DNA of 64,000 nucleotides. Origin: Hofstenia miamia (Eukaryota; Xenacoelomorpha; Acoela). The DNA lies in the NCBI GenBank assembly GCA_004352715.1, contig SCFE01000002.1, positions 2,007,094 to 2,071,093 of the forward strand. Reading direction: 5' to 3'. Of this stretch, positions 34,353-45,893 are shown piece by piece. The notes beneath the pieces are model-generated. The model was not told the origin of the DNA. It did not search any database and saw only the letters and a program-made list of their open reading frames with translations. The position numbers were made by a program, and so were the translations under genes. Every line of letters begins with the position of its first letter. Position 1 is the stretch's first letter.

Positions 34353-36290
34353 ACTGAACCCAATTACAATCATTCAGCTCCGAAACGGAAATCCTGACGA
34401 CGCCATTGAAAATACAAAATCATTTTTGTTAGATTTATATTTTTAATAATTATTTATATTTATTTTATCTGGCATTAGAAAAAAATTAAAATGAAAAAAT
34501 CAATTTCATAATTTATGTGCACAATGCTTACAAGTATTGATTAACTCAGTAATCTGAGAAATCACTAGAAACTGAGAGACTCGTGCCAATATTATAAAGT
34601 TCAATCACAAAACACTTGCAAATAAAATAAAATCAGTGAAAAATGCATATTCTTTCGCTTGTATCTAAAAACAAAAAAGCTAAAGTAAAGTGCTGTACCG
34701 AACATGTCATAAGAATGGAGGGAATGAACAGAAATTGAGCGGTTATTTAAAAAGTATGCAGAAATGGAAAGCCCCGAACAATGTGTGATCTAGGAACTTT
34801 ATAAATGGGCATTATAGTTTTTTTGCCATGCTATGGAAATTTCTAATTGTAGTATGCCTTAATCGGGTATTCGGCAATTAATATCACGTAATCCCTTCTA
34901 AAATTGAACAAATACAAAATAGAGCTAACAAGTTAGCTGTCGATATTTAGTACAAATTTCAGTTATCTGGTGTCGGGTGCCAACAAATTCGATTAAACGC
35001 ACTTGAAAGTAGCAAAGTTTGAAAATATATTAATGACATTTTTTAAGGGTTTACACAGGTAGTGTCAAAATAAGTTATTCAACCCCTATAGGTTGTGATC
35101 TTCTTCATATTAAGCGAAACACTTGAATGAACACAAGGCGCAAAATGTGCCTATTTAAAATAAATGATTAAACCAATAAACAACTAACTCAGTTGAGTTA
35201 TGATTTTGATTAATAGTAACCAAGTTAGTAAATACGCGTGAAATATTAGCAGGTTAATCTGAAATCCTATGGATTCTTTTGCGTAGTAATGACAAATTGC
35301 CAATGAAATTCAACTCCTTAAATGAGAAATTTAGTAGGAAATATGAGTGAGTGTGCAGTAACTGATATATTGGATCATCATACGTAAATTGTTCTTATAC
35401 TTACATGTCTGTGTGCAAAGAAAGACTAATGTCTGACCAATAGGTAGTGTTTATTCCCAAATATATCCATCAGCACTATTGGTTCCAACTGTCATCCTTT
35501 ATTTTGAATGTTGCATAGATCATAAAAACAACAATTAACTTATGAATAAATTTTTTTATTGTATTCACCATTATTGGCGACAAGCCTATGAAAGTCTATA
35601 CTATTTGTTAAAATTGCTACACGGACTATTATACCAGTCGACCAAAAACTCATCCAGTCACAAACAATTGCTAGAATTGAAAAAGTTGTTACCCACTATA
35701 AAAACAGTTTGGTTTTATGAATCAAATTGTCTTCGCTTTTATGGTAAACAGAAGACTGATCTGTCTTCAATAGCGTGTTGAAATTTCGGATTGGTGCTGG
35801 TGATAATATACTGGCCGCCCATTGAAGAGAGGAGCGAACTTCTGAAATCGGAATTCTTTTTGACAAAACATCCGAAATAACTGGGCTCGCTTTTCAGATT
35901 CAGGCCGAAAAACAACCAAGATCTCTTTCTAGGATTTGTTCTGCTTGGTGATGGAATTGGACTCTACACAGATTACTGCTCAATTTTAAAACCTTTACGT
36001 GAATGGCGATTAAATGTCGAACTTCTAATTGATCAAGTTTATGATGGATGCACGGTAATGGCAGTAAAACTAAATGGCGGCAATTATCTGCAAGCAATTC
36101 TCAAACCTTGATTTCGTGCACTACTAAATCAGTCATCAATAATCAATGATCCATCAATCTCATCCGAAACACAAATAGAAGTATGAAATCTGAGATCTAC
36201 CTCTTCCATGGTAGCAGCCTTAACCATCTCAGATATTGAATATTCGAATACTTTGCCAAATGCATTGTACTGAAAAACATATACAGAACA
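34353..36290. other. AT-rich noncoding DNA
   Basis: No coding sequence or repeat family recognised. Confidence 0.45.
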
Positions 36291-36852
36291 ATGCATATTA
36301 ATTGGAACACTTCACACCCATTTGGTGCAAAGGTGGACCTGAAAGTTTGGCTGCTTTTGGTTTAATGAATGCAAATCAATACATGTACATTCTCGAAACC
36401 CATTTACACCCTTTCATTGCTGGGTTTCATCAACAAGAAAATTCCAGTTTTCAACAAAACAACACACCCTGTCATAAAGCCCGACGTGTCTTCCAACACT
36501 TTCAAGACCAAGGCCACTCTACAGCCCTGACATGAACATTGAGAACTTGTGGTCTGTTTTAAAGAGAAAGTTGCATCAGCATATCTGCATCAAAATGAAT
36601 GTATTGATATAAAGAGTCAACATATCTGGCCGACTGATGATGACATAAGGACAACCTGTACGAAAGCATGCCTCGTCCTGTTCAGTCTCTTCGAAAGTCC
36701 CGTGAAGGATATACTAAGTACTAAACATTCATGTAAACATTTCACGATTATCATTTTCATGCTTTTGTAATCATTAATGTATTTATTTTTTGTCATATTC
36801 TGTAGTATTAAAAGATATCACTTTTGAAACAGGTGTTCCAATTAATATGCAT
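36291..36852 (+). mobile_element. Deleted Tc1-like element with 20-bp perfect inverted repeats
   Basis: ATGCATATTAATTGGAACAC at 36291-36310 is perfectly mirrored at 36833-36852. Between them, plus-strand reading shows the C-terminal half of a Tc1-type transposase. ANQYMYILETHLHPF is followed by SFQQNNTPCHKARRVFQHF, where the catalytic Asp of the usual QQDNAPCH motif is Asn. After a frame change comes MNIENLWSVLKRKLH (about 36533), which retains the Glu of the third catalytic position. The N-terminal DNA-binding half is gone, with the left inverted repeat joined directly to mid-gene sequence. Confidence 0.75.
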
Positions 36853-38937
36853 GGTACACTTCATTGAAATATCTGATGGTTTCGAGAAGTTGTAACCAAC
36901 TAGAAACCAACAAACCCCACATTTTTATTCATAAATCAGAAATAGTTGTTGCTTCACCATCATATCCACTACTCTAGATAGATTGAATCAGTAGGTCAAG
37001 AGCTTCAAGCTTTTTAACTTGATTTGATTGATTGACGTTCAGAGATATTTTTAGACGATTTTGAATATTTTCCACAAATACTGCAGTGATAGTGGCACCC
37101 ATTTCTCAACAATTTATGCCCACATGAAATACACCACAAATGCACTGTGTCACAATTATCTGTCGAGAATTGCACGTATTTAGACCAAGCCATCGAGCTT
37201 ATTCTGTGAACAATACTTCCGTACATTATTTTTCATTGAATATTTGGACAATTGTCTAAAAAGTCTTTTTTCGACAAACACCGCAACTTTTTCATTGTTT
37301 AATTCTCATTATCAAAGTCTCAGATCAATCGGTAAACAAAAATTTTAACGACGGTTTGCTCCACATTGTGAAGATGTTATTGAGAAGTTAGAAGTCAAGG
37401 ACTTCCATGGTAAGATTTGTGGAATAAACTGAATAGAGATATTTATGTGAACATACTTTCTGTTTTGGATGTTGATTTTGGCCTAATAGACTACATACCA
37501 TCCGGTCAAACAGTGATTCATCTTACACTATTATTTCCAAAATATTCTTGGTGAATTTGATAATGCTCTTTAATTATGTACCACTTATTATATGCAGGAT
37601 TTTTTGTATTAGTCAAAAACAAAGGCGCATGTACATAATTGAGGGTTTGTGTTTGATTCCAGTATGTTATAGTAATAAATTATGAATAGGGCCATACATT
37701 CCTTGATAATTATGATTAGGTCTATATAGACAAGCCCTAATCAGAGGTTAAAAATTATCATCTGTATTCCAATCCTTTATAATCTACTATAATTATTGAA
37801 TCGTTTACTATACCTTACTCGATATGTAGATTATAGTAAAGATTTGCTAAGAGCTATAGATGGCTACATTTTTAAATTACCGCTTTAATAAAGGTTTTAA
37901 ACACTGTATTATTTTTACTCTCTGGACCAATATGGTTACGGTCAAAGTTTTTGCTGAGCAGTGCTGTGGTGGTTAAAGAATCTGTTTGTAGAGCGTTTTC
38001 GCGTCCAAAATTTCCACTCCGCGCTCATCACTAGTAAAAAAACTGAATTTAAGCTTTATGCATCAAAATTGTTAAATCTGAAAAACATCTAACTTAACAG
38101 ATGAAGCGTTTTGCGATAGTTATTGTTAAAAAATTTTTACACAATTGAACAAACGTTCAACAAAATTTGAAATTTGATGTCCAAGAAATGCAGTTCAGTG
38201 TTTTTCAATTTTTAGTTTTGACCGTGCTACCCAAAATCAGCAATTATCATGAAAAACCGATAGATGAATGGATAATATCACCAATTATCGTTTTCTCGAT
38301 AATCGATTTCACACCCTTAGGCCCCAGTAGCTACGCCATTGACCATCATGAAAAAAATCCTAAATTTTTAGAAAAAAATTAAATTTTTTATATGTAATAT
38401 TTAAGCTAAATTTAGCCTTCTTTTCAATAAAATGATGACTAATTTACATTTGATCTGAAGTCTGTACATAACGGAGATTTGACTGTAATGTTTATTATAT
38501 AATTATATAAATAATTAATTTAGTACTTTGTATTATAATCATTATTCAGGACGAAAAATAATCACTAACTCTTCAACTTAAATTAAGCTTATGGCGAGGA
38601 AGCTAACTCTTTCTGAAAAAAGCCTAAACTAGGAAGCTGAGTCTTCCTGAAATATCTACGGAAATGGCATCATTTCAATTTCAAATATCAAATACAAACA
38701 AGGCTGCATCTATCTAGTTGTACTTGAATAGGTGAGATTTCTAAAGCATTGCTTCACGTGCAAAAGTTTTATCGTTTCTGAAACAATCAGGAATTTTCCT
38801 TCACATTAAAAAAATCCACTAATGCTTATAACATTGGAAACCCATAGAAATTCAAATAATTCATAAAAAACAAATGCATACAGCTTTTAGACCAAATTCA
38901 AATGGATAACTATATTTCAGAATTTTTCAAATATTTA
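36853..38937. other. AT-rich noncoding DNA
   Basis: No gene recognised. A 70-codon minus-strand ORF at 37014-37226 has a Cys-rich run (CISCGHKLL...HYHCSIC), but no family could be assigned. Confidence 0.45.
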
Positions 38938-39055
38938 TCATTGTTTGGGTTTAGGGTGATTTTATTAACTATCATTGTTTGGATTTAGGGTGATTTTATT
39001 AAATGTTAATAATGATTAATTAGTACAATGTAAAATATGTTAATAATGATTAATT
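38938..39055. repeat. Two short direct duplications in series
   Basis: ATCATTGTTTGG(A/G)TTTAGGGTGATTTTATTAA occurs twice about 36 bp apart (38938 and 38974). It is followed by two copies of TGTTAATAATGATTAATTA about 33 bp apart (near 39004 and 39037). Confidence 0.8.
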
Positions 39056-39230
39056 ATTTAAAATTTTAGTTTTTGAAAGGTGTTGAGATATTCTTTTAAA
39101 TAGTGTCAACAAAAAGATTCTAAACTATAAAATCATAACACACGTTTTTTCAGGAAACAAAACATTAAACACAATTGAGTTCTCATAGGAGAGTGTGCAT
39201 GAAAGTAATGTTACACAATATTAATTTTTT

Positions 39231-39300
39231 CAGAGGAACAATATTAGGTAAAAAAACTTAAAAACCAGAGGAACAATATTAGGTAAAAAAACTTAAAAAC
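39231..39300. repeat. Perfect 35-bp tandem duplication
   Basis: A 35-bp unit beginning CAGAGGAACAATATTAGG is repeated back to back (39231-39265, 39266-39300) without a mismatch, so the duplication is recent or is an assembly stutter. Confidence 0.9.
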
Positions 39301-39552
39301 CAGACTCGATGCTTGCAAGAAGAATCTTAATCGTAAGTATTCGCAACATATTGGTGTATATTTTATGTGTGTTACTTCAATTAGCCTTTCTATAAAATGA
39401 ATTAGAAAGAAGCATGTATACAAAAAAATTAAGTCATAGAATAAAATATTCAATACAGACATTTTCCAGAATATAACCATTAATGTTAACATTTTAGTAA
39501 TTTTCACATAATATGAGGGCATTGCTAAGAGGGAAAGTAGGGTAATTACATT

Positions 39553-39729
39553 TAATCCCAAAAATTAAAATGCCAAAGAAATAAATAACCAAATACTTAT
39601 GACATAAAAGAGCAAACAATTAAAACACCAAAAAATAAAATCCCAAAGAAATATAATGCCAAATCTAAATAAAATGCCAAAGAATTAAAATACCAAAAGT
39701 GAAAATCCCAAAGAATTATAATACCAAAT
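39553..39729. repeat. Degenerate minisatellite, unit about 17 bp
   Basis: Roughly ten variants of AAAAT(G/C/A)CCAAAGAATTA follow one another, with spacing drifting from 15 to 20 bp. Confidence 0.8.
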
Positions 39730-39880
39730 TAAGGGAAGGCAATCAAATTCAAATGTGGCACTCCAATCAGAGTGTTGTTTATAGAATTTGGTTGTGCTAA
39801 ATAGTAACACGCTACATGAGGGTGTAATATCAAATTATTTCTAAAAATGAAAATGTAATTATTTCTATAAATGACAATGT

Positions 39881-40880
39881 NNNNNNNNNNNNNNNNNNNN
39901 NNNNNNNNNNNNNNNNNNNNNNNNNNNNNNNNNNNNNNNNNNNNNNNNNNNNNNNNNNNNNNNNNNNNNNNNNNNNNNNNNNNNNNNNNNNNNNNNNNNN
40001 NNNNNNNNNNNNNNNNNNNNNNNNNNNNNNNNNNNNNNNNNNNNNNNNNNNNNNNNNNNNNNNNNNNNNNNNNNNNNNNNNNNNNNNNNNNNNNNNNNNN
40101 NNNNNNNNNNNNNNNNNNNNNNNNNNNNNNNNNNNNNNNNNNNNNNNNNNNNNNNNNNNNNNNNNNNNNNNNNNNNNNNNNNNNNNNNNNNNNNNNNNNN
40201 NNNNNNNNNNNNNNNNNNNNNNNNNNNNNNNNNNNNNNNNNNNNNNNNNNNNNNNNNNNNNNNNNNNNNNNNNNNNNNNNNNNNNNNNNNNNNNNNNNNN
40301 NNNNNNNNNNNNNNNNNNNNNNNNNNNNNNNNNNNNNNNNNNNNNNNNNNNNNNNNNNNNNNNNNNNNNNNNNNNNNNNNNNNNNNNNNNNNNNNNNNNN
40401 NNNNNNNNNNNNNNNNNNNNNNNNNNNNNNNNNNNNNNNNNNNNNNNNNNNNNNNNNNNNNNNNNNNNNNNNNNNNNNNNNNNNNNNNNNNNNNNNNNNN
40501 NNNNNNNNNNNNNNNNNNNNNNNNNNNNNNNNNNNNNNNNNNNNNNNNNNNNNNNNNNNNNNNNNNNNNNNNNNNNNNNNNNNNNNNNNNNNNNNNNNNN
40601 NNNNNNNNNNNNNNNNNNNNNNNNNNNNNNNNNNNNNNNNNNNNNNNNNNNNNNNNNNNNNNNNNNNNNNNNNNNNNNNNNNNNNNNNNNNNNNNNNNNN
40701 NNNNNNNNNNNNNNNNNNNNNNNNNNNNNNNNNNNNNNNNNNNNNNNNNNNNNNNNNNNNNNNNNNNNNNNNNNNNNNNNNNNNNNNNNNNNNNNNNNNN
40801 NNNNNNNNNNNNNNNNNNNNNNNNNNNNNNNNNNNNNNNNNNNNNNNNNNNNNNNNNNNNNNNNNNNNNNNNNNNNNNNN
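39881..40880. other. Assembly gap, 1000 N
   Basis: Exactly 1000 N, followed at once by an (ATA)n tract. Confidence 0.99.

Positions 40881-40920
<40 letters not shown>
40881..40920 (-). repeat. (AAT)n tract, likely 3' end of a LINE on the minus strand
   Basis: Thirteen ATA units followed by AACTTTATTTAGCC. In minus sense this is an AATAAAGTT(TAT)n end, a common LINE 3' terminus. No coding part was seen upstream. Confidence 0.55.
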
Positions 40921-40921
<1 letters not shown>

Positions 40922-42045
40922 CTTTATTTAGCCGCTGAAGGCAAACACTACAAAAAATAAAAACAAGTCAAGTTGTACGGCAGCGAGGACAGTCGCAGTA
41001 GATGAAATAGGAGCAGCTAATTTTGCTAATTCATTAGAAATAAATTTCCATATACACATCGGTTCTAGTTCAGTAAACTAAATATTTTTGAACACTGCAT
41101 GTTATTTAAATATTATATAAGTTGCGTTTACTTTGTGGTATACCTCTAAAAAATCAATTAAAATTTGAGATGAATCGTTTTTATAGTTGTGCAAGACTAT
41201 TTCACATTTTAGGTTTTATATTTTCTTTCTCAGGAATTCTAAATTATCAATTTTTAGAGAAATCTTGATAATGAGATGTTCGGATCCGTTTTCCTATGTC
41301 GTCGTCCGATGTTTATTTTTGATGAATCTCACCTACTGCCTAGTAACTTGGTGAATACTTTGAATGAACTTATGGTAAATCCTATGTTTAAAAGAAGCAC
41401 ATTCATTTTCTTAAGGTAATTTAATCTACAGTTCAGTTTATATAACTTTATACTAACTCTTTATTGCTTTACGAATTCTCCGATTTAAAATTTTTCTACT
41501 TAATGTTTTTTTTATTCTGACAAAAACAACTCAGCTTCATAAACATTTCTTCAAAGAAGATATACATAAATATTTTATTCAAATTTGTATCTATCTTATG
41601 AAGTAAGTTTCTATTAGAGTGAATATTATTAAATGTCTGCAGTCGTATATCGCTTTCTTGGCTTTGGAGTGTTCAGCCGTATACTGGAAATAAACTGAAA
41701 CCAGTTTTCACTCAAAAACGAATCGATAATAATGTGATAATCGAGTTATTAGCAGTTATTAGCATTAATTTGTTAAGTATTAATCAGAGCTGTCAGAACG
41801 TGAGGGCAATAACATATAATTTTATTTCCTAGAAACAATGCAATATCATTGGAGCAAACTCCAAAATACCTGTCAAGATTAAACGTAATTTTGTTTTGCG
41901 TGATTAACAACTTATTCTAGTGTTATGAATATATGTTTTGAATAGATATTTTTCTCTTGTAAAACGATTTACTAATACTGAATGTTGTTTGTCTAATGAA
42001 ATTGGAACTGAAACCAAGGTCTTAAGGTGTAAAAAACTCGAAACC
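40921..42045. other. AT-rich noncoding DNA
   Basis: Nothing recognised except the possible LINE 3' end at its left edge. Confidence 0.45.
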
Positions 42046-42289
42046 GAACCCATATTTTCAAAGCGGATGAGCTCATAGATTCTTAATGAAGTATGCGTCT
42101 TTCTTGTGACTAATGAAATAATAACTATCTTTATTTTGTAATGCATGGGTAACTTTTTAATAATGTAGTACATAACCATTTATTTATATAACCTTTATAT
42201 ATAACGGTGAGAAACTGATGTTTTACTTGTAGTATACACTTTTATACCACATTAATCAAACTTAAATTATTCTCTTCTAAGAAATTCAG

Positions 42290-42434
42290 TTTTAGTAATG
42301 AAGGTTCCGAAGCACTTAAAGATCTTACTGAAGAATATGCAAACAAAAAACTTGGAAGAGAATTAATCCCTTATGATTTAGCAAAGGAAAGAGTTACTAG
42401 TTCTATTAAGGATCGCTTTCATCTTAACAATATA
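42290..42434 (+). CDS. Internal exon of an unidentified gene (copy 1)
   Basis: 145 bases between an AG acceptor (TTCAG, ending 42289) preceded by a pyrimidine-rich TCTCTTCT run and a good GTGAGT donor (42435-42440). Read with one leading base it gives 48 codons, starting FSNEGSEALKDLTEEYANKK and ending DRFHLNNI, charged, without stops, exon ending in phase 0. I do not recognise the protein. Both duplicate copies are identical here, although their flanks differ. No partner exon was identified in the window. It may be host gene or a transposon-captured exon. Confidence 0.55.
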
Positions 42435-42830
42435 GTGAGTTGGTTCAATTTTAAATAGTCTAACTATTGGCAGATATATACTTTCCTTTTCAAATGCAAA
42501 TTATCATAATAAAATGATGTCGAATATTTTGCATATTGTATTGGATTAGTGCATAAGTTCGTGCAGTATTATTCATTGCAAAGTAAAACACACCAACTTT
42601 TTCCTTTACCCAGAGGCGAGTATAGCTTATAAGATTTGGAGAGGCTAAAATGACAGAGTACTGTTTTTTTTTAAAAATTTGGAAATGCGAAATGCTGCAA
42701 AATTCAGTCCCATTCAAAAGTAAATATGAACTTATATAACAAACATAAATACAACAAGACAAAAAAAGAATATTCTTATTTGTTGAACATTTCTAAATAT
42801 AAAAATATATAAGTAGCAAAATCATAATTA

Positions 42831-43045
42831 TTATTTTATTTCAAGTCTTCTTGGCATCTCGCATTTTGCTTGTAGGCTATATCGTAAAGCTGGGAGATTT
42901 GCAAAAACATCTACAGCTTCTTCAGTGGTCACTTTCATAAACAGATCTTTTTCAATTGACATTAATGCCAAGTATGAAAGACGGTCTTCAGCAATTGTTG
43001 AACGCAAGAAACTATGTATTCATTCAGATGATGCATCTTTTACAA
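42831..43045 (-). pseudogene. hAT-superfamily transposase C-terminal fragment (copy 1)
   Basis: Minus-strand reading RSTIAEDRLSYLALMSIEKD, then a Val/Asp/Phe-Ala segment, then a stop (42833-42831). This is the dimerisation-region end of hAT and related DUF4371-type proteins (LR(S/T)TM..(E/D)RL..LALLSIE). An in-frame TGA lies just upstream near 43028. Only this end of the gene is present. Confidence 0.65.
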
Positions 43046-44571
43046 ATATTTTAGACTAACTTTCACTCTCATTATTCTCATTAATATGGAATGCTTGTCA
43101 GTGATGTCTAGTTAATGTTCAGTTAAATGAATTAATGGAAAACGGATTTGCATTACAGAAAATGCATTCAGTTAATCACATTTGCTCTTTAAATTCTACA
43201 AAGCGTTGTTTTTGCCTTATACACACATACAAATTCAAAGCACATTTAGGCTTGTCTTAATGCTGTGGCCAATCAGCCAATTTTGTTGGACATCAGAAAG
43301 ATATCCGGCTCGAGGAAACAGCTTTCGGCATTCACCGGTGACGTAAAATAGTGACAGCTCGTGTAACTTCACTAAGCAGAGGATCATTGCTCTGTTTTTG
43401 CTGAAATTTTTAAGGTCTGGAGTATTCTAATTGACAGAACAAAGACATGGACACATTTTTCGTTGAACATCTGCAAGCTGTATTCAACATTCACTGAATT
43501 TTTCAGTTTGAGAAACTTAAAAAGATTTGTCGATAATCCGTTCCAATAGCATACGTTTAAAATTATTCAGTTAACTGATTTTCAAGCAAGTTAAACAAAG
43601 GTGCAAGCAAAATAAACACATGACTTTCCGTGAATTTTAAAATTAAATTTCGTGTACTTTAAATTAAAAGTGCAGTAAAAATTTAATGATTTGCAAATAT
43701 GTAACATATTTTCATGACACGGATATGCTTATTCCCAGTTGTTATTTTCCACCCTATTTTTGTACACATATATTTTGAAAGAATGATTATTGGTTGTAAT
43801 TTCAGAAATAGAGTTTACCTAAATATTCCTCTACACAGATTTTTTATATTCCATAAAATCAACATTCATCATTCAATTATTTAACATAATTTTCCAAATT
43901 TCGATATAAAATGATTTACTTGATTTTTAATTTTTCATCATTGCACATTAAATGGTTCAATAGTGCTCTAGATTTCTTTTCGTTAATTTGCTTGCAGTTT
44001 TAATTAATTTGCTTGAATATTTTTTAATTCAGCTGAGAAAAGGTATAATAGAAACTGAACCTGATTCCGTAAAAATTCCGTGAACGGATTCAATTAACTC
44101 GATATCACTGATGCTATGTAACTAAAAATGAACATGTCCTTGTTTAGTCAACATGTATACGATGCAGCAGCCACCAGAATATTTTGTTACATTTTTTGAG
44201 AAATGGGCATTAATGAACGAACTTCATAATAGTGATTTTCTAAATTAAGCAGTGACAATTTTTATTTAAATGATGCACCTTAACAACTCGACCTAATGAT
44301 AATGATAAAAACAGTAAGAATCCATTGTTAATAATTGACTCATTTTTCAACTTGCTTCAGATTTTACTTCATGCACATTGTTTGATTGGACAGAAACATC
44401 TCAGTTGTGATCAAGTTAAGTGATTAATTCTTAATAGGTAATCATTTAGTTCCCAGTTAGCCTATGGTGGTAAAAATATCAAAAAATCATATTTTTATTC
44501 AATAACAACACTTTGTTGCATACACAAGGCGTCCGCAAGTTCAGTGCAGTGAAATGAAATCAAAAATTTAC

Positions 44572-44703
44572 TTAAGAAAACGTTACAAATAATGCTGGAA
44601 GTTGTCCGCCTTCGATTTCTAGACAGTCTTTAATGCGTTTTTGAAGGTTCGAGAAGACCATCTTTAAATTTTGCGAAGTAATTTGCTCAATGTTAATGGT
44701 TAT
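44572..44703 (-). pseudogene. IS630/Tc1-superfamily transposase tail (copy 1)
   Basis: Minus-strand reading of about 43 codons, LKMVFSNLQKRIKDCLEIEG, up to the stop at 44574-44572. It matches the C-terminal tail pattern (VFRNL..R...CI...GG) of invertebrate DDE transposons such as the remnant at 33252-33926. Confidence 0.5.
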
Positions 44704-45179
44704 CGCTGTTGAAGCTCCATAACGCTGTGTGGATGAAAAAATAACTTCTTCTTCAAGATGTCATCCGAAAAACATGTTCCCTCTAAAAGCATTCATCTTT
44801 CAATCAAGATAAATAATTATTTTAAACTAGGAGGAGTTCCGCTTTAATCAATTCTTTAAACACAGCATTTTCAGTGCGCAGTGACATTTTCGACACCCTG
44901 TAGAATGAAAGGATGATAATGAAATAAAACATGACAAAATTTTGATTTAGTTCTAAAATAAATTCTTCTTTACTGAATGATGTGTTTTCTTCACTGAAGA
45001 TAAAAAATTGAAAAACGTATCTCATGTTACGAATAAATACTTTACATAGCTATAACACATTTCCAATACAGTTACTATAAAACTGCTCAATAAATGTAAT
45101 CAATTATGATATCACTAAAGTAACAGAACAGAAACTAACTACTTAATTAAGTAATACAAATACTTGCTCACAAACAATT

Positions 45180-45870
45180 TTCACAGTGCAAAAACTGATA
45201 CGCAACCAGAGGAACCGTAAGGCCCTAAATTGTCTCAGAGGGTATCTCCACGTGGTGTTTCCTATGTAATACTAACACTCAGTCGGCGCGTCGTTGTGTG
45301 GAGGCCCAAACCTACATCAGACGTTAAAACCAGGGTACAGAAGATGCCACCATGTATGCTTTGCATATATGGGTGCGGTAATGTTCGAGAAACCTGTCTG
45401 TTCTAGTGTTGTGGAGACAGACGGCGACACAGTGGAAACACTGTTAGCAAGACTGCTACCTGGCACCAGTTAGGGTGCGTCTCATAGGGCAGTCATACAG
45501 AGAGAAAACTCTTTGTCTCTGGCCTATGAGATAAGCTTATGAAAGTCTTATTCTGGAGTTTGCCTCCCAATTAGCTAGGATGCTTTGCATTTTAGTAAAA
45601 ACAGCTCCAATATTTTTCCTGGATCTATTAGCAGCCAACAGGCGCTCTCTTAGTTACCACTGTTAGTAGCCTTGGTTGGCCAAAGCGGGAGAGGCCCAGC
45701 CCTCTCAACTGAAGTTGGGCCTTCGCCTTCACTATGCTGATCAGACTCAACACAGATCAGCATTCTGCGTGCCAGGGGTCGCCTGGTACACTTCTAGGGG
45801 TTAAGGTCCGGACCCGGATCGTGGACTCACCCACTCATCAGTCTGTCGACTGTTAGAGGAACCCCACCAC
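45180..45870. other. GC-richer island, probably a retroelement untranslated region (copy 1)
   Basis: About 690 bp with markedly higher GC than its surroundings and no long ORF. It contains a hairpin, TGCTGATC...GATCAGCA (45734-45761), and several short inverted motifs. No tRNA-type B box was seen. It ends in a Cys/Pro-rich CCCCACCACCCAACC edge. Confidence 0.4.
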
Positions 45871-45893
45871 CCAACCAGTTTACAGATGAAAAT

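Noticed and set aside
37014-37226. Cys-rich minus-strand ORF as a zinc-finger gene
   Set aside because: The Cys spacing fits no family I can name and nothing around it supports a gene.
39553-39729. CRISPR-like array
   Set aside because: Units are contiguous, degenerate and without spacers; the genome is eukaryotic.
42490-42762. 90-codon minus-strand ORF repeated at 49154-49390
   Set aside because: Its 5' part changes completely through an indel between the two duplicates, with no sign of constraint.
45800-45870. CTGATGAG...CCACGA on the minus strand as a hammerhead ribozyme
   Set aside because: A stem II could form, but the GAAA core and a matching stem III and cleavage site are missing.
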